Assembly: GCA_946885605.1 (NCBI GenBank)
Contig: CAMPGR010000049.1
Location: forward strand, 1 to 22,502
Origin: an uncultured Pseudomonadota bacterium
Lineage (GTDB): Bacteria > Pseudomonadota > Gammaproteobacteria > Burkholderiales > SG8-41
Direction: 5' to 3'
DNA length: 22,502 bases
A program made the translations under genes and the position numbers. Below the pieces are notes generated by a model. It did not search any database and was not told where the DNA came from. It worked only from the letters and a program-made list of their open reading frames with translations. How positions within the stretch are numbered: the first letter of the stretch is position 1; every line of letters starts with the position of its first letter. Shown here in pieces: positions 7,406 through 16,454 of this stretch.

Positions 7406-8239
7406 ATGGACGACACACACAGTAAACGCTCCCTCCTGGAGCGGCTTTCGGCCCTCATCATGCGTGAGCCGGAAGACCGCGAGCAACTTCTGGAATTGCT
7501 GCATGGCGCGTACGAGCACAATCTGCTCGATGCGGACGCGCTCGCAATGATCGAAGGCGTGCTGCAGGTGTCCGAAATGCAGGCACGCGACATCATGGTG
7601 CCGCGCTCGCAGATGGACGTGATCGACATCAACGAGTCGCCCGATCAGTTCATCCCGATGGTGATGCAGACCGCGCATTCGCGCTTTCCTGTCATCGGCG
7701 AAAACAAGGATGATGTCATCGGCATCCTGCTCGCGAAGGATCTCTTGCGCTACTACGCGGGCGAGGAAGAATTCAACGTGCGCGACATGCTGCGCCCCGC
7801 GGTGTTCATTCCCGAATCCAAGCCGCTCAACGTGCTTCTGAAGGAGTTCCGCAAGAATCGCAACCACATCGCGATCGTCGTGGACGAGTACGGCGGCGTA
7901 GCCGGGCTTGTCACGATAGAGGATGTGCTCGAGCAGATCGTGGGCGACATCGAGGACGAATACGACTTCGAGGACGTCGAAAACAATATCGTTCCGGAGA
8001 AGGGCGGACAGTACCGCGTCAAAGCGCTCACCGAAATCGACGACTTCAACGCGGCCTTCGGCACCCACTTCAGCGACGAGGAATTCGACACGATAGGCGG
8101 CCTCATCCTCAAGCTCTTCGGGCGTGTGCCGAAGCGCGGGGAGCAGATCAGTTTCGACGGCCTCACCTTCCGGGTACTGCGCGCGGACAGCCGGCGAATC
8201 CACCTGCTGCAGGTCACGAAAAAGCCCGATAAAAAGTAG
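7406..8239 (+). CDS. corC: CorC-type CBS-domain protein (Mg2+/Co2+ efflux family)
   Basis: This cytoplasmic CBS-pair protein (277 residues) is associated in the literature with magnesium and cobalt efflux (CorC/YbeX) and belongs to the conserved ybeY-corC-lnt cluster. An acidic N-terminal region (about 1-60) precedes a CBS pair (about 70-195). The segments ARDIMVPRSQMDVI and NHIAIVVDEYGGVAGLVTIEDVLEQIVGDIEDEYD are hallmark family sequences. A CorC_HlyC domain (about 205-275) ends in TFRVLRADSRRIHLL. No membrane segment is present, unlike the longer CNNM/HlyC relatives. ATG 7406 has no obvious Shine-Dalgarno. lnt starts 15 bp after the stop. A second, unrelated Mg2+ protein, MgtE, is encoded about 10 kb away. 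Confidence 0.92.
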   Translation: MDDTHSKRSLLERLSALIMREPEDREQLLELLHGAYEHNLLDADALAMIEGVLQVSEMQARDIMVPRSQMDVIDINESPDQFIPMVMQTAHSRFPVIGENKDDVIGILLAKDLLRYYAGEEEFNVRDMLRPAVFIPESKPLNVLLKEFRKNRNHIAIVVDEYGGVAGLVTIEDVLEQIVGDIEDEYDFEDVENNIVPEKGGQYRVKALTEIDDFNAAFGTHFSDEEFDTIGGLILKLFGRVPKRGEQISFDGLTFRVLRADSRRIHLLQVTKKPDKK

Positions 8240-8253
8240 ATGACCGCCGGACG

Positions 8254-9798
8254 ATGAAGGCAGCAGGGGATGCGCACGTCGCGCCGCACCGCCGGCGTTT
8301 GATTGCCGAACGCGCCACATCGTTCGGCGCATTCGCGCTCGGCGCATTGGCCGTCCTCGGCTATGCGCCCTTCTCGCTCTTTTTCCTTCCGCTGCTCACG
8401 CTCGCCGCTCTCCTCGTTCTGTGGCAGCAGTCGAGTACAGCGCGTGAGGCAGCTCGAGTCGGTTTCGGCTACGGGCTCGGTTTTTTCCTGTGCGGAGTAA
8501 GCTGGGTATACGTAAGCCTGCACGACTTTGGCGCCATGCCCGCACCCCTTGCGGCGCTGGCAACCCTCCTTTTCTGCGCGTTTCTCGCGCTCTTCCCGGC
8601 CGCGGCGGGCTATCTTCATGCCAGGGCGCCGCTCGGCTCGCCCCTCAAGCTCGCACTGTTCTTCCCTGCGATATGGACGCTTCTCGAATGGACGCGCGGG
8701 TGGATATTCAGCGGTTTTCCCTGGCTCGCATTGGGCTACTCGCAGATTCCCGGGAGCGCGCTTGCGGGCTACGCGCCGGTGCTCGGCATATACGGCGTCA
8801 CGCTCGCTGCCGCAATGACGAGCGCGCTCCTTGCTTTCCTTTGGCTGCGTTACCGGCGCAAAGAGCGCATTGCCGGCGCTGCGGCCGCGGTCGTTCTCAC
8901 CCTCTGGCTCGCCGGCTGGGGATTGAAACAGGTCGAATGGACGCATCCCGCCGGAGAAACGGTGAGCGTGAGCCTCCTCCAGGGCAACGTGCCGCAGGAT
9001 ATGAAGTTCCGCGCCGACCGCATCCAGCGGACGCTCGAGGATTACCGCGCGCTCGCCGAATCGAGCGCGAGCCGCCTCATCATCCTTCCGGAGACGGCGC
9101 TCCCGCTGTTTCTCGACAATGTGCCTGAAGGCTATCTCGCCGAGCTCGCCGAGCACGCAAGGAGGAACGGCGGCGATATGCTGATCGGCGTTCCCGAACG
9201 GCACGCCGACGGCCGCTACTACAACAGCGTGATCACGGTCGGCAGCGCGCCACGGCAGCGCTATCACAAGTACCATCTGGTGCCGTTCGGTGAATTCATT
9301 CCGCTGCGGCCGGTACTCGGCGGCATCGTCGGCGCGCTCGCGATCCCGCTGCAGGACTTTACCCGCGGCACCGCGGCACCGCGACCGCTGCAAGTAGGAG
9401 GCCAGCGCGTGGCGGTGAACATCTGCTATGAAGACGCGTTTGGCGAAGAGATCATCCGGCAGCTCCCCGAAGCGACGATGCTCGTCAACGTGAGCAACGT
9501 CGCATGGTTCGGCCGCTCGATAGCCCCGCAGCAGCACTTGCAGATTTCGCAGGCGCGCGCGCTGGAGACGGGACGCTACATGCTGCGCGCAACGAACACG
9601 GGCGTCACCGCCGTCATCGATCGGCACGGCGAGGTCGTGAAAAGCGCGCCTGAATTCTCGCGTGCGGTGCTGACGCACGAGGTGCCGGGCTTTCAGGGCG
9701 CCACACCCTATGTCCGGTGGGGCAATTACGCCTTGCTGGCGCTGTGCGTCGCGCTCGTCGCGCTCACCGCCGCGTTCGCACGACGCGCATCGTCCTGA
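8254..9798 (+). CDS. lnt: apolipoprotein N-acyltransferase Lnt
   Basis: Lnt transfers a fatty acid from phospholipid to the N-terminal cysteine of lipoproteins in the inner membrane, the last step of lipoprotein maturation. The 514-residue protein has about seven hydrophobic segments up to residue 225, a periplasmic nitrilase-type domain (about 235-480) and a last membrane helix near 493-510. The catalytic triad is visible: Glu280 (LPETALP), Lys339 ([14 protein letters not shown]) and Cys391 ([10 protein letters not shown]), matching E267/K335/C387 of E. coli. A short GGA lies 5 nt before ATG 8254. The substrates encoded in this window would include MltA and LptM. It follows corC by 15 bp. 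Confidence 0.96.
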   Translation: MKAAGDAHVAPHRRRLIAERATSFGAFALGALAVLGYAPFSLFFLPLLTLAALLVLWQQSSTAREAARVGFGYGLGFFLCGVSWVYVSLHDFGAMPAPLAALATLLFCAFLALFPAAAGYLHARAPLGSPLKLALFFPAIWTLLEWTRGWIFSGFPWLALGYSQIPGSALAGYAPVLGIYGVTLAAAMTSALLAFLWLRYRRKERIAGAAAAVVLTLWLAGWGLKQVEWTHPAGETVSVSLLQGNVPQDMKFRADRIQRTLEDYRALAESSASRLIILPETALPLFLDNVPEGYLAELAEHARRNGGDMLIGVPERHADGRYYNSVITVGSAPRQRYHKYHLVPFGEFIPLRPVLGGIVGALAIPLQDFTRGTAAPRPLQVGGQRVAVNICYEDAFGEEIIRQLPEATMLVNVSNVAWFGRSIAPQQHLQISQARALETGRYMLRATNTGVTAVIDRHGEVVKSAPEFSRAVLTHEVPGFQGATPYVRWGNYALLALCVALVALTAAFARRASS

Positions 9799-9808
9799 GC
9801 CGCAGTCG

Positions 9809-9838
9809 TTTCCGGCGGCTGCGCAAACCCGCTACAAT
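9809..9838 (+). promoter_or_regulatory. possible promoter for glyQS
   Basis: TACAAT (9833-9838) is a good -10 box, with TTTCCG (9809-9814) as a weak -35 at 18 bp. It lies in the 67-bp gap between lnt and glyQ, with the ATG 28 bp downstream of the -10. This is the longest gap in the 4569-14845 run, so a separate promoter for the essential synthetase is plausible. Confidence 0.4.
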
Positions 9839-9865
9839 TTCGCATTTCCTCGCCGCGCCGGGACA

Positions 9866-10753
9866 ATGCTGACGTTTCAGCAGCTCATACTGAGGCTCAA
9901 TCAGTACTGGGATCAGCATGGATGTGTGTTGCTGCAGCCCTACGACATGGAAATGGGGGCCGGCACTTTTCACACGGCCACTTTTCTGCGCGCGATCGGC
10001 CCCGAGCCGTGGAACGCCGCGTACGTGCAGCCCTCGCGCCGCCCGAAGGACGGCCGCTACGCGGAGAATCCCAACCGCCTGCAGCACTACTATCAATACC
10101 AGGTGGTGATGAAACCTTCGCCACCCGACTTCCAGGATCTTTATCTGGGGTCGCTGGCGGCGCTAGGCATAGATGCACAGGCCCATGACATCCGCTTCGT
10201 CGAGGACGATTGGGAGTCGCCGACGCTCGGCGCATGGGGCCTCGGCTGGGAAGTGTGGTTGAACGGGATGGAAGTGACGCAGTTCACCTACTTTCAGCAG
10301 GTGGGCGGTCTCGATTGCAAGCCCGTGCTCGGCGAGCTCACCTACGGGCTGGAGCGGCTGGCGATGTACCTCCAGGGCCGGGAGAACGTTTTCGATCTCG
10401 TGTGGGTCGACGGCGTCACCTACCGGGACGTCTACCATCAGAACGAGGTCGAGCAGTCCCGCTACAACTTCGAGCTCGCGAACGTGGAGCTCCTGTTCCA
10501 GCACTTCGCGCAGTACGAAGCTGAAGCCAAACGCCTCATCGAGGCCGGACTCGTGCTGCCCGCATACGAAATGGTGCTGAAGTGCTCGCACACCTTCAAT
10601 CTCCTCGATGCACGCGGCGCGATCTCCGTGACCGAGCGCGCGGCCTATATCGGCCGCGTGCGTGCGCTCGCGCGGCTCGTTGCGCAGGCCTACCATGACT
10701 CGCGGGAGAAGCTCGGTTTTCCGCTGCTCGCCAAGCCGGGGAAAGCCGCCTGA
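9866..10753 (+). CDS. glyQ: glycyl-tRNA synthetase alpha subunit
   Basis: GlyQ is the catalytic alpha subunit of the bacterial alpha2beta2 glycyl-tRNA synthetase, a class II enzyme that activates glycine. From ATG 9866 it is 295 residues, close to the usual 290-305. It opens with the family-typical [20 protein letters not shown]. It contains [52 protein letters not shown] and [12 protein letters not shown], all strongly conserved in GlyQ. The frame stays open upstream to 9710, but that extension overlaps lnt and is not conserved in character. The TGA overlaps the glyS ATG by one base (TGATG), so the two subunits are translationally coupled. Confidence 0.97.
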   Translation: MLTFQQLILRLNQYWDQHGCVLLQPYDMEMGAGTFHTATFLRAIGPEPWNAAYVQPSRRPKDGRYAENPNRLQHYYQYQVVMKPSPPDFQDLYLGSLAALGIDAQAHDIRFVEDDWESPTLGAWGLGWEVWLNGMEVTQFTYFQQVGGLDCKPVLGELTYGLERLAMYLQGRENVFDLVWVDGVTYRDVYHQNEVEQSRYNFELANVELLFQHFAQYEAEAKRLIEAGLVLPAYEMVLKCSHTFNLLDARGAISVTERAAYIGRVRALARLVAQAYHDSREKLGFPLLAKPGKAA

Positions 10754-12831
10754 TGAAAGCGAGCCTGCTGGTCGAGCTGCTGACGGAGGAGCTTCCTCCC
10801 AAGTCGCTGAAGAGCCTGGGTGAAGCATTCGGCGAGGCGGTCCTGCGAGCGCTCGTGCGCCATCAGCTCAAGACGCCGGATCCCGGGGGGTTGCGCATCT
10901 TCGCCACCCCACGGCGGATCGGCGTGCTGGTTCCCGAGGTAGTAGCCAAGGCGAGCGACCGCGAGCACGAAGTGTCGGGGCCTTCCGTTCAGGTGGGCCT
11001 CGATGCTGCCGGGAAGCCCACAGCTGCCCTCATCGGTTTTGCGCGCAAGAACAACGTCGCGGTGGAGTCACTCGAGCAGCGCGACACCGCAAAAGGGAAG
11101 GTTTTTGTCGCGCGCGTGGCGATCGCCGGTGTCACCCTGGATGGCGTGATGACGGAAATCGTCGAGGAGGCGGTGAAGAGGCTTCCGATACCCAAAGTCA
11201 TGCGCTGGGGCGACGGCGATGCGCGGTTCGTGCGGCCCGTCCACGGTCTTGTGATGCTGCACGGCGAGCGTATCGTGCCAGGGTGCGTGCTCGGGGTCCA
11301 TGCGGGCAATCGCACGCGCGGCCACCGTTTCATGTGGAGCGGCGAGATCGTCCTCGCGAACGCGGACGAGTACGAAGCGCGCCTGCGAGACGAGGGCAAG
11401 GTCATTGCCGATTTCGCGGAGCGCCGCCGCGAGATCGAGCACGCGCTCAAGGCCGAGGCCGAGAGGCAGAAAGCGCGGCTGGACGACTACGAGGTACTGC
11501 TCGAAGAAGTGACCGGCCTCGTCGAGTATCCCGCGATCTACGTCGGCCAGTTCGAGGAAGCGTTTCTCGAAGTGCCGCAGGAATGCCTCATCCTGACGAT
11601 GCGGCAGAACCAGAAGTACTTTCCGCTGTTCGACGGCGCCGGGAGGCTTTTGCCGAAGTTCCTCATCGTCTCCAACATGAAGCTCGCGGACCCACGCAAC
11701 ATCATCGAAGGCAATGAGCGCGTCGTGCGCCCGCGCCTCGAGGATGCGCGCTTCTTCTATCGCCAGGATCGCAAGGTCCGGCTCGAAACCCGCGTGCCGG
11801 AACTGGCGAAGGTCGTTTATCACAACAAGCTCGGCAGCCAGCTCGAGCGCGTCGAGCGCATCCAGCTGCTTACCGGAAGAATCGCGCGCGAAATCGGTGC
11901 GGATCACGTTCTCGCGGAACGTGCGGCATGGCTTTCAAAGGCCGACCTCCTCACCGGTATGGTCGGGGAGTTTCCCGAGCTGCAGGGCAGCATGGGGCGT
12001 TACTATGCCGCGGCGGACGGCGAGCCGCCGCAAGTGGCCGACGCCGTGGAGGCGCATTACCGGCCGCGGTTCGCCGGCGACCGGCTTCCCGAGGGCAAGA
12101 TAGCGGGTGCGGTGGCGCTCGCGGACAAGCTCGACACGCTGGCCGGTTTGTTCGGCGTCGGGCAGCAACCCACCGGCGATAAGGATCCCTTCGGATTGCG
12201 CCGTGCCGCGTTGGGCGTGCTGCGGATACTCGTCGAGCAGAGCTATGCGCTTTCCCTGCACGATCTCGTGGGTGCTGCATTCGCGGGCTACCGTGGTCGG
12301 ATCGGTGACGCGCATGCAGAGCTCGAGACGTTCATGTACGAGCGCCTTGCCGGCTATCTCAAGGATCGCGGTTACGCCGCGCTCGAAATCGAAGCCGTGC
12401 TGAGCCTCAAGCCTGCACGAATCGATCTCGTTCCGCGACAGCTCGAAGCGGTTCGCGCCTTCCTCGCGCTTCCGGAAGCGGAGAGCCTCGCTGCAGCCAA
12501 CAAGCGGGTGGCAAACATCCTGAAGCAGGCGCAGGCAAAGGGCGAATCGTTCACCCGTGCGGACGGCGATCGGCTGCAGGAGCCCGCGGAACGCGCGCTC
12601 TTCGAAGCCCTCAAAGCGACGGCAGCCAAGGCCGCTGCCCTGTACGAGCGCGGCGACTTTACCGGTTATCTCAAGTCGTTCGCCGTGCTGAAGCCTCCGG
12701 TGGATGCATTCTTCGACTCGGTGATGGTGATGGTGGACGAGCCGGAACTGCGACGCAACCGTCTGGCGCTCCTCGCCGACCTTCAGCGCCACATGAACCA
12801 GATCGCGGACATCTCGAAGCTCGCTGCGTGA
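10753..12831 (+). CDS. glyS: glycyl-tRNA synthetase beta subunit
   Basis: GlyS is the beta subunit, which provides the tRNA-binding and HD-like parts of the heterotetramer. It is 692 residues, against about 689 in E. coli. Recognisable stretches are LLVELLTEELPPKSL at the N-terminus, RFVRPVHGLVMLHG near residue 158, VPQECLILTMRQNQKYFPLFD near 275 and DPFGLRRAALGVLRIL near 478. The C-terminal anticodon-binding region ends with FFDSVMVMVDEPELRRNRLALL. The start is fixed by the TGATG overlap with glyQ. gmhB follows after one base. Confidence 0.97.
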   Translation: MKASLLVELLTEELPPKSLKSLGEAFGEAVLRALVRHQLKTPDPGGLRIFATPRRIGVLVPEVVAKASDREHEVSGPSVQVGLDAAGKPTAALIGFARKNNVAVESLEQRDTAKGKVFVARVAIAGVTLDGVMTEIVEEAVKRLPIPKVMRWGDGDARFVRPVHGLVMLHGERIVPGCVLGVHAGNRTRGHRFMWSGEIVLANADEYEARLRDEGKVIADFAERRREIEHALKAEAERQKARLDDYEVLLEEVTGLVEYPAIYVGQFEEAFLEVPQECLILTMRQNQKYFPLFDGAGRLLPKFLIVSNMKLADPRNIIEGNERVVRPRLEDARFFYRQDRKVRLETRVPELAKVVYHNKLGSQLERVERIQLLTGRIAREIGADHVLAERAAWLSKADLLTGMVGEFPELQGSMGRYYAAADGEPPQVADAVEAHYRPRFAGDRLPEGKIAGAVALADKLDTLAGLFGVGQQPTGDKDPFGLRRAALGVLRILVEQSYALSLHDLVGAAFAGYRGRIGDAHAELETFMYERLAGYLKDRGYAALEIEAVLSLKPARIDLVPRQLEAVRAFLALPEAESLAAANKRVANILKQAQAKGESFTRADGDRLQEPAERALFEALKATAAKAAALYERGDFTGYLKSFAVLKPPVDAFFDSVMVMVDEPELRRNRLALLADLQRHMNQIADISKLAA

Positions 12832-12832
12832 G

Positions 12833-13366
12833 ATGAAGCTCGTCATCCTCGATCGCGACGGCGTGATCAATTACGACAGCCCCTCCTATATCAAGAGGCC
12901 GGAGGAGTGGAAGCCGATTCCGGGCAGCCTGGAAGCGATCGCGCGGCTCAACCAGAGCGGCTACCACGTCGTGGTGGCGAGCAACCAGTCAGGTATCGGA
13001 CGCGGGCTCTTCGACATGGCGACGCTGAATGCGATCCACGACAAGATGCATCGCGCACTCGGCCAGGTCGGCGGCCGCATCGATGCCATCTTCTTCTGCC
13101 CGCACGCCGACGAAGCGGGCTGCCGTTGTCGCAAGCCGCGCTCGGGCCTGCTCGAAGAGATTTCGCACCGCTTCAACATGAACCTGCGGGACGTGCCTTG
13201 CGTCGGCGATGCGCAACGCGATCTCGAGGCCGCCGCCGCGGTCGGCGCGCAGCCGGTCTTGGTGCTGAGCGGCAAGGGCGAGAAGACGCGCCAGGCCGGT
13301 GCGATGCCGCCGCGCACGCTGGTCTTCGCCGATCTGGCGGAAGCGGTAAACGCGCTCCTGCAATGA
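12833..13366 (+). CDS. gmhB: D-glycero-beta-D-manno-heptose-1,7-bisphosphate 7-phosphatase
   Basis: GmhB removes the 7-phosphate from heptose bisphosphate in the ADP-heptose pathway that feeds the LPS inner core. The 177-residue HAD-superfamily protein has the nucleophile motif LDRDGVIN (Asp7, Asp9), motif II SNQSG (about 50-54), and the zinc-binding loop with Cys89, His91, Cys97 and Cys99 followed by RKP. GDAQRDLEAA is the final HAD motif. A histidinol-phosphatase-like role is an alternative within the family, but the location next to plsC and the zinc loop favour GmhB. It starts one base after glyS and overlaps plsC by 4 bp (ATGA). Confidence 0.9.
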   Translation: MKLVILDRDGVINYDSPSYIKRPEEWKPIPGSLEAIARLNQSGYHVVVASNQSGIGRGLFDMATLNAIHDKMHRALGQVGGRIDAIFFCPHADEAGCRCRKPRSGLLEEISHRFNMNLRDVPCVGDAQRDLEAAAAVGAQPVLVLSGKGEKTRQAGAMPPRTLVFADLAEAVNALLQ

Positions 13367-14106
13367 GCCTGGCCGTCCTGCTGCGCTCATCGCTCTTCGC
13401 ACTGTTCCAGCTTCTCATCACTCCCCTCTTCGCAGTCGTAGCGCTGCTCACCTTCCCGTTCGCGCCGCTTACGCGCTATCGCATCATCACCTGCTGGTCG
13501 CGGCTCATGATCGACGCAGCGTCCTCCCTCTGCGGGATACGCTACCGTGTGCTCGGCGTGGAAAACATACCGAAAGAGCCTTGCATCATTCTTTCCAAGC
13601 ACCAGTCGGCGTGGGAGACGCTGGCCTTCCAGGTGATCCTGCCGCCGCATGTCTGGGTCTTGAAGCGCGAGTTGCTCTGGATACCGTTCTTCGGATGGGG
13701 GCTCGCCATGCTGTCGCCGATCGCGATCGATCGCAGCGCCGGGGCGCGCGCGTTGCGCCAGACGCTCGATCAGGGTCGGGAGCGGCTCACCCAGGGGTTC
13801 TCCATCGTGATCTTCCCGGAAGGCACGCGAATCGCGCCCGGTACACGCGGCACTTACCATCCGGGAGGCGCCTGGCTCGCGGTGAAAACCGGGGTCGCGG
13901 CACTGCCAATCGCGCACAACGCGGGAGAATGCTGGCCGCGCAATGCCTTCCTCAAGTATCCGGGCCTCGTGACCGTCAGTATCGGCCCTGCCCTCCGCTC
14001 GCGCGACGCGAGCCCTGAAGCGCTCAATGCACGAGCCGAACTATGGATCGAGGCCGAAATGAAGCGGATCGCTGACCATGCCAGGACGCGCGGCTCGCCA
14101 GCTTGA
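13363..14106 (+). CDS. plsC: 1-acyl-sn-glycerol-3-phosphate acyltransferase (PlsC-like)
   Basis: PlsC-type enzymes acylate lysophosphatidic acid to phosphatidic acid at the inner membrane. The 247-residue protein has an N-terminal hydrophobic segment (about 8-34) and the acyltransferase domain. Motif I reads SKHQSAWET, so the catalytic His80 is followed by four residues and Glu85 where most family members have Asp (HX4D). Motif III FPEGTR is at 151-156. The ATG at 13363 overlaps the gmhB stop (ATGA); the frame is open further upstream, but that part is out-of-frame gmhB sequence. Its 3' end overlaps the next gene by 29 bp. Confidence 0.9.
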   Translation: MSLAVLLRSSLFALFQLLITPLFAVVALLTFPFAPLTRYRIITCWSRLMIDAASSLCGIRYRVLGVENIPKEPCIILSKHQSAWETLAFQVILPPHVWVLKRELLWIPFFGWGLAMLSPIAIDRSAGARALRQTLDQGRERLTQGFSIVIFPEGTRIAPGTRGTYHPGGAWLAVKTGVAALPIAHNAGECWPRNAFLKYPGLVTVSIGPALRSRDASPEALNARAELWIEAEMKRIADHARTRGSPA

Positions 14107-14845
14107 GCTCCCGCTCGATTTCCGGCGCCGCGAGAACGCCACCGAAGAGCGGATTGCGCTCGGCACGAGGCTCGTCGCCTACACCGTGAGGCGCAGCCGG
14201 CGCCGCCAAGGCTCTTTTACGCTCGCTATCGACGACCGGGGGCTTCGAATCGGCGTCTCATGGCATGCATCGCAGCGCTGGATCGAGGGCGTGCTGCGCA
14301 AGCACGAGAAGTGGATCGTAAGCAAGCTTGCTGAATGGGAGGTGCGCCGCCCGCCGGCGCCAACCTGGACCGACGGCACGGCCATCATGCTGCTCGGCGC
14401 TCCGTTACGCCTCACTTTCGCACCCGGCTTCGCTACACCGATGCAGCACGAGGAGCGCCTCCTCATTGATGTATCGTCCGCGTCGAGCGCAAGCCATATT
14501 GCGCGCGCGGTGACAGCATGGCTGCGCGACGAGGCGATCAGGTGCTTTCACGCGAGAACGGCGCACTACGCGCCGCAGTTGTGCGTGGCCGCGCGCGAGG
14601 TGCGGTTATCGAATGCGAGAACCCGTTGGGGCAGTTGTCACCCCGATGGGAATATCCTGCTCAATTGGCGCCTGGTCCAGATGCCGCTCAAGCTCATCGA
14701 CTACGTGGTGGTGCACGAGCTCGCGCATCTGAAGGAGATGAATCATTCGCCGCGTTTCTGGCTCACGGTCGCGAAAGTCATTCCAGACTACGCGGTGCGC
14801 AAGAAGGAAATGCGGGACGAGGGGCATCGCTATCTCCTGGCATAA
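14078..14845 (+). CDS. YgjP/SprT-like zinc metallopeptidase (DUF45)
   Basis: This 255-residue protein belongs to the YgjP-like metallopeptidase family (DUF45, M48-related). The zinc site is VVHELAHLKEMNHSPRFW with His213, Glu214, His217 and His223, and TRWGSC (182-187) is the second family hallmark. The N-terminal half (about 25-130) is basic with ARG-rich turns. No signal peptide is present, so it is cytoplasmic. The substrate is not known for this family. The ATG at 14078 lies inside plsC, giving a 29-bp overlap. It is the last gene of the long plus-strand run; a putative promoter follows 21 bp after the stop. Confidence 0.85.
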   Translation: MPGRAARQLELPLDFRRRENATEERIALGTRLVAYTVRRSRRRQGSFTLAIDDRGLRIGVSWHASQRWIEGVLRKHEKWIVSKLAEWEVRRPPAPTWTDGTAIMLLGAPLRLTFAPGFATPMQHEERLLIDVSSASSASHIARAVTAWLRDEAIRCFHARTAHYAPQLCVAAREVRLSNARTRWGSCHPDGNILLNWRLVQMPLKLIDYVVVHELAHLKEMNHSPRFWLTVAKVIPDYAVRKKEMRDEGHRYLLA

Positions 14846-14862
14846 CGGATCGTGGAGAGCGC

Positions 14863-14871
14863 TGTGATAAT
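14863..14871 (+). promoter_or_regulatory. possible extended -10 promoter for lptM-lysA
   Basis: TGT followed by GATAAT (14866-14871) forms an extended -10 box in the 63-bp gap before lptM. No convincing -35 is seen (TAACGG at 14843-14848), which extended -10 promoters tolerate. Confidence 0.35.
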
Positions 14872-14908
14872 ATGCGCCGGTTCCAGCCGCTCCTGCGGAC
14901 AATCCGAC

Positions 14909-15058
14909 ATGCGCGCCCTCCTATCCCTCGTGTTCCTTTCGCTCCTCGCGGGGTGCGGTTACAAGGGGCCACTTTACCTGCCCAAGCCAAAACCCGAGCC
15001 GCAGGCGGCCCCCGCACCGCCTGCTCAAGATACCAAGAAGGCCAAAGAAGCGCCGTGA
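14909..15058 (+). CDS. lptM: LPS translocon maturation lipoprotein LptM (YifL-type)
   Basis: LptM is a small outer-membrane lipoprotein that assists disulfide maturation of the LptD-LptE LPS translocon. The 49-residue ORF starts MRALLSLVFLSLLAGCGYKG, with lipobox L-A-G-C (Cys16) directly followed by GYKGPLYLP, the family signature. A Pro/Ala/Lys-rich tail follows. Mature length is about 34 residues, as usual for this family. It overlaps lysA by 4 bp (GTGA), and lptM-lysA is a widely conserved pair. It needs Lnt for lipidation. Confidence 0.85.
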   Translation: MRALLSLVFLSLLAGCGYKGPLYLPKPKPEPQAAPAPPAQDTKKAKEAP

Positions 15059-16299
15059 GCGTCTTTGCCTACCACGAGGCGGAACTCCATGCGGAGGAGG
15101 TGCCGCTCGCGCGTATCGCAGCCGAGTACGGCACACCGTGCTACGTCTATTCGCGTGCCGCGCTGAGCGATGCGTTCCGCGCCTTCGATGTCGCGTTCGG
15201 CGCGCGCCCGCACCTCGTCTGCTACGCGGTGAAGGCGAACTCCAATATCGCGATCCTCAATCTGTTCGCGCGGCTCGGCGGCGGTTTCGACATCGTTTCG
15301 GGAGGCGAACTCGAACGCGTACTTGCCGCCGGCGGTGATCCCGCCAAGACCGTCTTCTCAGGCGTGGGCAAGTCTGAGGAGGAGATGCGTCGCGCGCTCG
15401 CCGCCGGAATAGGCTGCTTCAACATCGAGTCGGCCGGCGAGCTCGAGCGCCTCGCTCGCGTCGCAGAGGCGATGGGGAAGGTTGCGCCGGTGAGCCTGCG
15501 CGTCAATCCCGACGTCGATGCCCGGACCCACCCTTACATAGCCACCGGGCTCATGCGCAACAAGTTCGGGATCCCTTATCGGGATGCGCTTGCGCTGTAT
15601 TGCCGTGCCGCCGGGCTGCCGCAGCTGCGCGTTGAAGGCATCGGCTGCCATATTGGATCCCAGCTGACCGACGTCTCGCCGTTCCGCGCCGCGCTCGAGC
15701 GAGTGCTCGACCTCCTCGACCGCCTCGAGCGCGAGGGGATCGTCCTCACCCATATCGACGCGGGAGGAGGTCTCGGTATCCGATATCGCGACGAGCGGTC
15801 TCCTGCGATCGGCGATTACGCACGGGCAGTGCTCGAGCCGCTGGGCGCGCGCCGGCACACGTTGCTTCTCGAGCCGGGACGCGCGCTCACCGGTAACGCC
15901 GGCCTCCTCCTTACCCGTGTGGAGTATGTCAAAGAGGGCGAGGAGAGGAACTTCGCCATAGTGGACGCCGCCATGAACGACCTCATGCGCCCGGCGCTGT
16001 ACGAGGCGTGGCACGACGTAATGCCGGTAAGAAGAGCCGAAGGCGCGGCCGGCGTATACGACGTCGTGGGACCGATATGCGAGAGCGGAGACTTCCTTGC
16101 GCTCGACCGTACGCTCGCGGTACGCGAAGGGGATTTGCTCGCCATCATGTCGGCCGGCGCATACGGCATGAGCATGAGCTCCAACTACAACACCCGTCCG
16201 CGCGCCCCGGAAGTGATGGTCGATGGATCCGCTGCCCACCTCGTCCGCAAGCGCGAACGCATCGCGGATTTGATGGCGGGCGAAAGACTGTTGCCGTAA
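15055..16299 (+). CDS. lysA: diaminopimelate decarboxylase
   Basis: LysA decarboxylates meso-diaminopimelate to L-lysine with PLP, the last step of lysine synthesis. From GTG 15055 the protein is 414 residues (E. coli 420). The PLP lysine is Lys60 in CYAVKANSN. GGFDIVSGGEL, NPDVDARTHPYIATG, CHIGSQ (198-203), DAGGGLGI and the C-terminal CESGDFLA and YGMSMSSNYNTRPRAPEV are all classic LysA sequences. The frame is open far upstream to 14518, but that extension runs antiphase through the peptidase gene and lptM. The GTG inside the lptM stop places the conserved N-terminus correctly. No T-rich terminator is seen after the stop. Confidence 0.97.
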   Translation: MSVFAYHEAELHAEEVPLARIAAEYGTPCYVYSRAALSDAFRAFDVAFGARPHLVCYAVKANSNIAILNLFARLGGGFDIVSGGELERVLAAGGDPAKTVFSGVGKSEEEMRRALAAGIGCFNIESAGELERLARVAEAMGKVAPVSLRVNPDVDARTHPYIATGLMRNKFGIPYRDALALYCRAAGLPQLRVEGIGCHIGSQLTDVSPFRAALERVLDLLDRLEREGIVLTHIDAGGGLGIRYRDERSPAIGDYARAVLEPLGARRHTLLLEPGRALTGNAGLLLTRVEYVKEGEERNFAIVDAAMNDLMRPALYEAWHDVMPVRRAEGAAGVYDVVGPICESGDFLALDRTLAVREGDLLAIMSAGAYGMSMSSNYNTRPRAPEVMVDGSAAHLVRKRERIADLMAGERLLP

Positions 16300-16319
16300 G
16301 GAATCGTCAATGGCGAACC

Positions 16320-16421
16320 GTGAATGGTGAACGTAAGCCGTGAACGCTGACTGTAACGTGCGTCTCACCGCATACTCCCGCAGCAGCATTTACCGTTCAC
16401 TGTTTACCATTCACTGCTCAC
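16320..16421. repeat. degenerate heptamer repeats in two opposed clusters
   Basis: On the plus strand, heptads gtgaatg (16320-16326), gtgaacg (16327-16333) and gtgaacg (16340-16346) appear, with ctgactg and taacgtg as weaker units after them. On the minus strand, five heptads stand in exact register over 16421-16387: gtgagca, gtgaatg, gtaaaca, gtgaacg, gtaaatg. The clusters are about 40 bp apart and could fold into an imperfect long hairpin. No ORF or terminator explains them. Part of the stretch without genes between lysA and the Lys/Ala peptide. Confidence 0.65.
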
Positions 16422-16454
16422 GCTGTTGCGGCAAACACCACATGCGTATTCCAT

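Noticed and set aside
7753..9678. A 641-codon open frame on the minus strand
   Set aside because: It lies antisense to corC and lnt, both unambiguous. Its translation is Arg/Glu/His-rich low-complexity sequence typical of GC-rich shadow frames.
14518..15054. Long upstream extension of the lysA frame
   Set aside because: It runs out of phase through the metallopeptidase and lptM genes. The GTG at 15055 fits the LysA N-terminus and the GTGA overlap.
16300..16440. CRISPR-like repeats after lysA
   Set aside because: Units are 7 bp, degenerate and contiguous, with no spacers and no cas genes.
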